Source: Odobenus rosmarus divergens (taxonomy: Eukaryota; Chordata; Mammalia; Carnivora; Odobenidae). From it: a DNA stretch of 64,000 nt. The DNA lies in the NCBI RefSeq assembly GCF_000321225.1, contig NW_004451406.1, forward strand, positions 64,369 to 128,368. The letters are read 5' to 3'. The notes beneath the pieces are model-generated. The model saw only the letters and a list, made by a program, of their open reading frames with translations, ran no database searches and was not told the DNA's origin. Positions 57,978 through 64,000 of the stretch are shown one piece after another (the first letter of the stretch is position 1; each line of letters opens with the position of its first letter). A program made the translations under genes and the position numbers.

Positions 57978-58564
57978 AAGGCTGCATATTATTGATATGA
58001 GTTATTACCCTTGATGTTAATCTTAATCATTTGACTTGAGGTAGTGTTTGTCAGCTTTCTCCACTATAAAGTTCCTCTTTCCTTTTTCTCCCTTTCCACA
58101 CTGTACTCTTTTGGTACACAGCACAGTGTAGGGTCCGTACACAGTATAGGGACTTCTGATCCACACCCTTGTGAATGGAATATCTCCTTAAATTATTTGT
58201 AATTCTTCAGTCTAAGAACTTTATCTCTTCCTTCACATTTATTTATTCAATTATTTATTTATATTACATAGACTCATGCAGAGTTATTTTAAACTCTGAA
58301 TTATAATCCGATACAACTTTGCTCAAATTGTTCCAGCTTTAGCTACTGGAAACTCTTTCAGTTGGTCCCAACATTCCTTTGGCATACCACCATTTTTGTG
58401 TGCGTGTGCATATGTGTGTGTTTTTCTTACTTTCTGGAACTAGAAGATGTGCCAGGCTTATCTTGTATATTTTCTGTCCCTGCTCTAGAGTTAGATATTC
58501 AAGAAGGATTTTTTTAATTGAAGAATGGTATTAAAAAAAATCAAGATCTTGGTGCTAAGTGTAT

Positions 58565-58755
58565 TCATGGCCACTAACCCACCAACTTCTGCTACCAGTT
58601 GACTGCAGACTCATGATCAAGTTAGCAGAGATCAGCCTTGGCTCAGACCAAAAGGGCCACCCAGACTACAAACAGTATTATAAAGTAAATAATTGTTGCT
58701 TTAAGTCATTAGATTTGGTTGTGACTGATTATGAAGCAATAGATAAGTGATAGAT
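58565..58755 (+). mobile_element. MLT1-type LTR, 3' part
   Basis: GTTGACTGCAGACTCATGAT, GGGCCACCCAGACTACAAAC, GTTGCTTTAAGTCATTAGAT and TATGAAGCAATAGATAAGTG match the last third of an MLT1-type LTR (TTGTTGTTTTAAGCCACTAAGTTT ... GCAGCAATAGATAACTGATA). The 63-codon frame here is LTR-derived and not a gene. Confidence 0.75.
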
Positions 58756-58855
58756 CCCTAGTAAAATGAATTGGCTATTCCTCTTTAGTGTCTTTCCAAA
58801 ATACTCTGCATATAGTTCCATCCTGGCATCAATTACAATATAATAAAATGCTAAT

Positions 58856-59416
58856 TTGCAGAAACCATCAACAAAATGGAAAGGCCACCTACAGAGTGGG
58901 AGAAGATATTTACAAATGATATATCTGATAAGGGATGAACACCTAAAGTCTACGAAGAACTTACATGACACCAAAAAAAAAAAAAGATGTAAATAGACCT
59001 TTTTCCAAAGACAACACGCAGATAGCCAACAGACATGAAAAGATGCTCACCATCACTCATCATTGGGGAAAGGCTAATCAAAACCACAAACCTGTCAGAA
59101 TGCCCAAAATCAAAAAGACAAGAAATAGCAAGTGTTGGCAAGGACCTGGAGAAAAATGAACCCTCAAGCACTGTTGGTGGGAATGCAAACCGGCACAGCC
59201 CTGTGGAAAACAGTATGGAGCTTACTCAAACAATTAAAAACAGAAATACCATATGATCCAATAATTCCACTACTGTGTATTTCCTTCTCAAAACCCAAAA
59301 CTCTCATTTGGAAAAATATATGCACCTATGTTTATTAGCGTTATTTACAATAGTCAAGACATGGCTGACACAACCAAGTGTCCATCAATAGATGAAGATA
59401 CACACACATGCACACA

Positions 59417-59450
<34 letters not shown>

Positions 59451-59896
59451 ATGAAATATTATGCAGACATAAAAAAGGATGAGATCTTTCCATTTGCCAC
59501 AACATGGATGGATCTAAAGTATCTTAGATGAAATAAGCCAGAGAGACAAATACTATAGGATTTCATTTACATGTGGATTCAAAACAAACAAAAAGCAGAA
59601 ACATATGTGTACACAGAGAACTAATGGTTGACAGAGGGGAGAGAGTAGGGGGGATGGGCAAAATGAGTGAAGGGGAGTGGGAGGTACAGGTTTCCGCTTA
59701 AGGAATAAGTCACAGGGATGAAAGGTACAGCATACAGACTGTACGGGTCAGTAAGCACTGTAATAGTGTTGTATGGTGACAGTAGCTACCTCTGTGTTGA
59801 GTGTAGCCTAATGTGTAGAGTTGTTGAATCACTATGTTGTACAGCTGAAACAAATGTAACATTGTGTGTCAACTGTACTTCAATAAAAAATACAAA
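58856..59896 (+). mobile_element. L1 ORF2 end and 3'UTR, 5'-truncated
   Basis: AACCATCAACAAAATGGAAA, ATATCTGATAAGGGATGAAC, GATGCTCACCATCACTCATC, TGTTGGTGGGAATGCAAACC and GTTGTACAGCTGAAACAAAT read in L1 order, ending CAATAAAAAATACAAATTT. A CA/CT microsatellite has expanded in the place where L1 has a TATATA stretch. Short open frames of 64-73 codons are decayed ORF2. No clear long TSD; AATTTGCA/AATTTACA is possible. Confidence 0.92.
59399..59450. repeat. CA/CT microsatellite within L1
   Basis: ACACACACATGCACACAC, then CTCTCTCTCTCT, then about eleven CA units. Confidence 0.92.
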
Positions 59897-59984
59897 TTTA
59901 CATATGCTACCATGTTTTGTAGTCTGTAGGGACAGAAACTTTAACCTTTATTTTATCTTTGTGTTTTATAAGCTTTATTATTCA

Positions 59985-60355
59985 GGTATGATAAGGCCAA
60001 CAGCTCAGGAGAGAACACCATGAGAGAGACAGTTTATTACACTCCCAGATCTCACAGAGAGAATACATATAACGCCATGGTGGGGGACCACACAAGTAAT
60101 CACTGGGGTTGGTCATAAGGTGGGTAGGGTGGAAATGACCTGTGGGCAAGAGCCTTCATTGTGGTTTTCTGAGGAAGCAACCAAGCTAGTTTGAATAATT
60201 TTCAGCAGGATCTGAGGCACTGGACCTGTTCTTGGTTGTCTGTTACCTGGCGCCAGAGTGGTTAGGGCAGGTGTCGAGTGACCCTAACTATGAGAGCCAG
60301 AGGAATGTGGTTGGGGATGTGGACTTAACTGGCCACTTCAGAAGGGGCTGCTATC
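59985..60355 (-). mobile_element. Probable endogenous retrovirus LTR
   Basis: The complement ends with a polyadenylation signal AATAAA, then CTGTCTCTCTCATGGTGTTC, then TCTCCTGAGCTGTTGGCC, the layout of an R-U5 end of a class I ERV LTR. The remaining ~300 bases are of higher GC than their surroundings. I see no matching second LTR or internal genes, so it would be a solo LTR. No family name; a lineage-specific LTR is possible. Confidence 0.45.
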
Positions 60356-61620
60356 TTCTTGCTCTCCCCATTAAAATGTATTTAAAGCAAACTTAAATTG
60401 ATTTAATGTGACTTGCTTCTCTAATAGGTCTTTGCATTGCATTCCTTACCTCAAATTACAGAATAAAAAGCACTTATTTTCCATAGCTAAAGTAATTCAA
60501 AGTGGATTTCAAAACCTTTTCTTGGTCTTGAAGGCCCTGTCTGTATAGCCCTGTCATAAAGTTTTTGTTTGAAATAATTAAGTCAGTAACTAAAAAACAT
60601 CCACAAATAGCATGGAGAAAATCATAATATACACAAGTTTTTTCAAATCTGTGTTCCATTGTCATAGTGTAGGAGGTCTCATAAACCAGGTTGGCCCAAC
60701 CAATAATCAGAGAAGGAAACTAACTTTATAGCCCATAGCTATCATTTTATTTTTTCATCTTTAGTACTTGGGTCTAAGCCAACTCTTTTAAATCAAGTAT
60801 ATAAGGATTAATTATCTACTTTCTATAGACTTGAAATTGCAAGAAGCTGTAGAGACAGGAGAAGGAAATTGAAGATAGTTCCTCACATGAGGTAGTTGAA
60901 TCAGTACTTCTGATTAGTTGTAAAAACATTATCTCTAAGTGAAATAATATAAGGTAAATATAAAGCATTGCATTATTGAGTGCTAGGTTGCTTGGTAGTG
61001 ACTGTGTGACTAGAATTTAGAACCAAGAGCAGATCATTATGTTGAAAGGTGACTGAGGGAAGGCTTCTAGAGAAGCTAGAACATAAGTGCCAAGAAAGAA
61101 TATTAAGACATGGAATATGAGAAAGAGCAAAAAGCCTTAGCAGAAGATAATGCATACTTATTATAATAAGAGAATGGAAAGTTCTTCCCTATGATAAAAT
61201 AAAACGACTATACTTAAATGTAATGATGGAAGGGGAAATGTCACCATTTGGCAACTATCATAAAAATAATGATTTAGGTAAAAATAAATAATAGAATCTA
61301 ATACCAGTAATTTTAGGAGAAACAAGTATTTATACAGTCTCAAAATACTTCCCCATGAGACACTAATTACAAAGAAAATATACTAACTTCACATTGTAGA
61401 AAACTGACAGATACCATCTAAACCAAGTGATCAAAACAAGCCTTTATTTTTCAGTGACCAGTTACTAGTATTCATAAAGGGCGTTGCAAATTAAGTGTAC
61501 ATCTAAAATTACTAGAGAATCTAAAATGGTAGAAAGTGACTAAAATAACTTTCATAATTAGCAGCTATGTAAAAATGTGGTTCTCCTGAATAATTTAGTT
61601 AATAATTAGTAATTTGGACA
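60356..61620. other. Unassigned sequence
   Basis: No repeat family or gene recognised. Small frames (60474-60665, 60973-61155, 61161-61343, all minus) are AT-rich and unconvincing. Confidence 0.5.
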
Positions 61621-61626
61621 CATTTT

Positions 61627-61800
61627 GAGAGAGAGAGAGAGAGAGGAGGTGGAGGAGGAACAGAGGGAGAGAACCTTCAAGCAGATTCCCAGCTGAGTGT
61701 GGAGCCCAAGGCGGGAGGGGGATCTCATAACCCATGAGATCACGACCCGAGCCAAAACCAAGAGTTGTATGCTTAACCAACTGAGCCACCCAGGTGCCCC
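61627..61800 (-). mobile_element. CAN-SINE, older type
   Basis: Tail lost: the element starts straight in a GA run (TTTTGAGAGAGAGAGAG). Body CCAAAACCAAGAGTTGTATG is of the older subfamily; the head is ACTGAGCCACCCAGGTGCCCC-like. A TSD is not clear (GACACATTTT and GACATATATA at best). Confidence 0.94.
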
Positions 61801-63090
61801 AGACATATATATATATTTTTTTATGTTCCATTTTAACCCAGCTGATAGACAATGACAGCTTTATTTTTTATCTTTCAGGGCAACTGTTAGAATAACCCTT
61901 CAGTTTTCATTGTTCCTTTTCAATATGAATTTTTTCATTGATTTCTCTTTCAGATTTCAAGGTGAAAATATATCAGAGGAAAACTACTACTAAGTCTAAT
62001 TATATACAATTGAGTTAACTCTGCCTAGAAGCAAATTGATTTAACTCTAGTTAAATCACAGCATTGTACTATTTTCATAGAATAATAGGGAAAAAAAACA
62101 TTCAATGAAACTTTGCACTGTTCCTCAAATAAAGAAAAATACACTTTAATTGAGATGACAGAAGAAACAAGATTTTGTTACATCAGTTACTGCTTTAAGG
62201 AAAATGCTTAACATAGCCACAAAGAGGAATACATTACAATTAACAAAAGGAGTCATATATAATAACAATTGCTTTAAGACCTATTTCAGGGGAGAACGAC
62301 AGACCTAGGAAAGTCATGATACAATTAACTGAGAAAAGCAATGAAATACATGTTGATCCCAAAATGGTGGAGATATTTAGCTCATTTTAACTCCACATTT
62401 AATAAGAGAAATGAAAAGTGAAGGCAAGGACTAAAAGACATGGAGAAAATTAAAAAGCAATGGAAACCTTACCAAACTAAGTAATATTTGACAAAAAGAA
62501 TGCCAGAATGCCCTAAAAGTCATTTAGGGTTTAGTCCATTTTAAAATAAACATCTTTATTGAAACCCCAGTACTATTTTCAGTTATTTAGAAAGAGTACA
62601 GAAATGTATAGAAACTTAATAAAAAACACTGAGATGTGTGAAAAAAAAAAATAGCCCAAATCACTGAAACACATTTCCTTAAAGGTTTTAGCTCAATGGA
62701 AATAAATTGATGACAAAATAGCAGGGTAATTTTCAACGGTGGTAATTCTGATCCCTCGAGTTTATTAGTGGGGTTTGAGGGTTAGACTTTGTCCTGTGAA
62801 GTTTCTCTTATGAGTCAGCCACCAGAATACAGGGGGGAATATAGTCAATGAAACAAGGCAAAGAGTTAAGAAAAGGAGAAGCTCCTCAAAAAACTCCTTG
62901 ATTAGCTTTTCTCTACATTGTAACTGAAATTTTCATGTCACTTTATACAACAAAAATTCCTGAAAATTCCACTTTTGAAATACTCTCTGATTTCTGTTCT
63001 ACTCCTCCATGCAAATGGGCATCTTCTAGGAATACTTTCCTGAATATTATGTAGATTTCAGAAGTTTCCTATAATTGACTATATATTATA
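61801..63090. other. Unassigned AT-rich sequence
   Basis: No gene or known repeat. A short poly-A is at about 62641-62651. Confidence 0.5.
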
Positions 63091-63440
63091 TTGCCTTAGT
63101 TCAGACTGTCATAACACAAGCAACGTAGACTGCATCACTTAAATAAACATTTCTTTCTCAAAATTGTACTAGAGGCTGACATATCCAAGATCAAAACACC
63201 AGCAAATCTTGTGTCTGGTGAAAGCCCATTTGCTTGTAAATGACAATGGCCTTCCACTGTGTCCTCACGTGGCCAAAAGAGAGCGCTAGTCTCATTTTAA
63301 GGATGCTAATTCCACCACAGGGACTCCACCCTCATTACCTCATCTAAACCTAATTACCCCCACAAAAGCCGCAATTCCTAGTACCATTCCATTGGTTATT
63401 AGGGTTTCAACAACATATAAATTGGTGGAGGGTCTCCTGA
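63091..63440 (-). mobile_element. Solo LTR, ERVL-MaLR
   Basis: TTGCCTTAGTTCAGACTGTC at the start, then ATATCCAAGATCAAAACACC, GTCTGGTGAAAGCCCATTTG, CTGTGTCCTCACGTGGCC, CTCCACCCTCATTACCTCAT and GGGTTTCAACAACATATAAATT, the reverse order of an MST/MLT1-type LTR. The final CA end is decayed. Confidence 0.85.
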
Positions 63441-64000
63441 GGGGAGGGTGGGGAGACCAACATGAATAACAATGAAAATTCCAAACACACTTAATACACT
63501 TAATAACAGTGTACCATCTTTAGAGCTATTTGTACTCTATCCCCAGGTTTAGGATTCATTACTCATAAACATACTTGGATCAGGAATTGCACCTAATTGT
63601 AAATTATGTTTACAATTATGTCAAGAAATCTGTAGATAGCAGATTTCTTGAAAATAAATGTTTATTTTCTTGATGCAATATGTGATTAATGTTGAAGCCA
63701 GTAAGACAATAAATAAATGGATTGTTATGGGGGCTGGAGGAATAGAAGATATTAGATGTTAGGAGGAGGTTTATGATTTTTTTTCCCCTGGGGAAAAAAA
63801 ACCCTTCAATTCTCCCTTTCACAATTTCTCAATTGTGAAAAACTTCAGTAAGAGAAGCTGTTAGACAAATGGGTTATATTCTAGAAAGGTTGACCAAGTA
63901 TGTCATGAAAATAGTAATTTATGAAGAAAATTATTGCTTGATTCTGTGTGACTGAGAGAATTTTTAGATTTCAAACATGAAACTGTAAAAAGAAAGACTA
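63441..64000. other. Unassigned sequence to window end
   Basis: No repeat or gene recognised. A small inverted pair, AGAAATCTGTAGATAGCAGATTTCT, is at 63625-63649. Confidence 0.5.

Larger units (their letters stand above)
57185..58550 (-). repeat. Medium-reiteration repeat, copy B, SINE-split
   Basis: The longer copy of the repeat at 34485. TTTTTGATGACCTTATAAAG, CACATATCAAGGTTACATAT, TTTGTCAGCTTTCTCCACTA, and on to CAGCTTTAGCTACTGGAAAC, TTCTTACTTTCTGGAACTAG and GGCTTATCTTGTATATTTTC. Two SINEs interrupt it at 57586-57977. Strand is tentative. Probably ancient L1M-type untranslated sequence. Confidence 0.65.

Noticed and set aside
1655..61800. tRNA-like boxes A and B in many places, suggestive of tRNA genes
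   Set aside because: Each lies in the head of a CAN-SINE with a CT-rich body and A-rich tail. No cloverleaf with an intact acceptor stem stands alone.

Overview
The window looks like non-coding DNA from a caniform carnivore. The decisive evidence is 28 copies of the carnivoran tRNA-Lys-derived SINE (CAN-SINE/SINEC family), 15 on the plus and 13 on the minus strand. Most have a poly(A)-type tail and many have readable target-site duplications (TSDs). Most copies have the body and tail typical of bears, pinnipeds and mustelids rather than the youngest dog type, so an arctoid caniform is my best guess. This rests on remembered consensus sequences, not on a search. The DNA is AT-rich.

I find no host gene I can support: no convincing multi-exon coding pattern, no structural RNA gene, no CRISPR array and no bacterial-type feature. 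The open reading frames are short. Many lie inside SINEs or L1 remnants, and the rest look like chance. The window is best read as intergenic or deep-intronic sequence built from layers of mobile elements.

Layout. 1-14 kb: an L1 scrap, a solo MaLR LTR, an old L1 3' part (2.6-3.9 kb), a Tigger-like DNA transposon split by a SINE (4.9-5.6 kb), a minus-strand MaLR LTR (8.6 kb) and an MLT1-type LTR split by another MaLR LTR (13.4-14.2 kb). 14-26 kb: mostly unassigned AT-rich DNA with SINEs, an MLT1-type LTR (19.9 kb), L2 fragments (21.6 and 22.9 kb) and a long GA/GT microsatellite (21.85 kb). 26.9-31.5 kb: the largest element, an L1 that spans from 5'UTR to 3' end between perfect 12-bp TSDs. It lacks the reverse-transcriptase part of ORF2 and carries a SINE in its body. 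31.5-47.6 kb: many SINEs, including two inserted one after the other at the same target (40.0-40.4 kb) and one with rearranged inverted flanks (37.6 kb). This stretch also holds a 3' L1 fragment, a MER20-like hAT element, MIRs, and LTRs broken by SINEs. 47.6-64 kb: L1 and L2 fragments, a hAT-like MITE, a tandem SINE pair (57.6-58.0 kb) inside an old repeat that also occurs at 34.5 kb, a second L1 3' part (58.9-59.9 kb), a probable ERV LTR (60 kb) and a last MaLR LTR (63.1 kb).

There are no genes working together here. What can be read is an order of insertion: MIR, L2, the DNA transposons and MLT1/MaLR elements first, then L1, then CAN-SINEs, which interrupt all the others. I did not find a new biological system. 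The most informative structures are the same-site double SINE insertion, the RT-less L1 with a repeated 5'UTR, and the SINE with an inverted left end.
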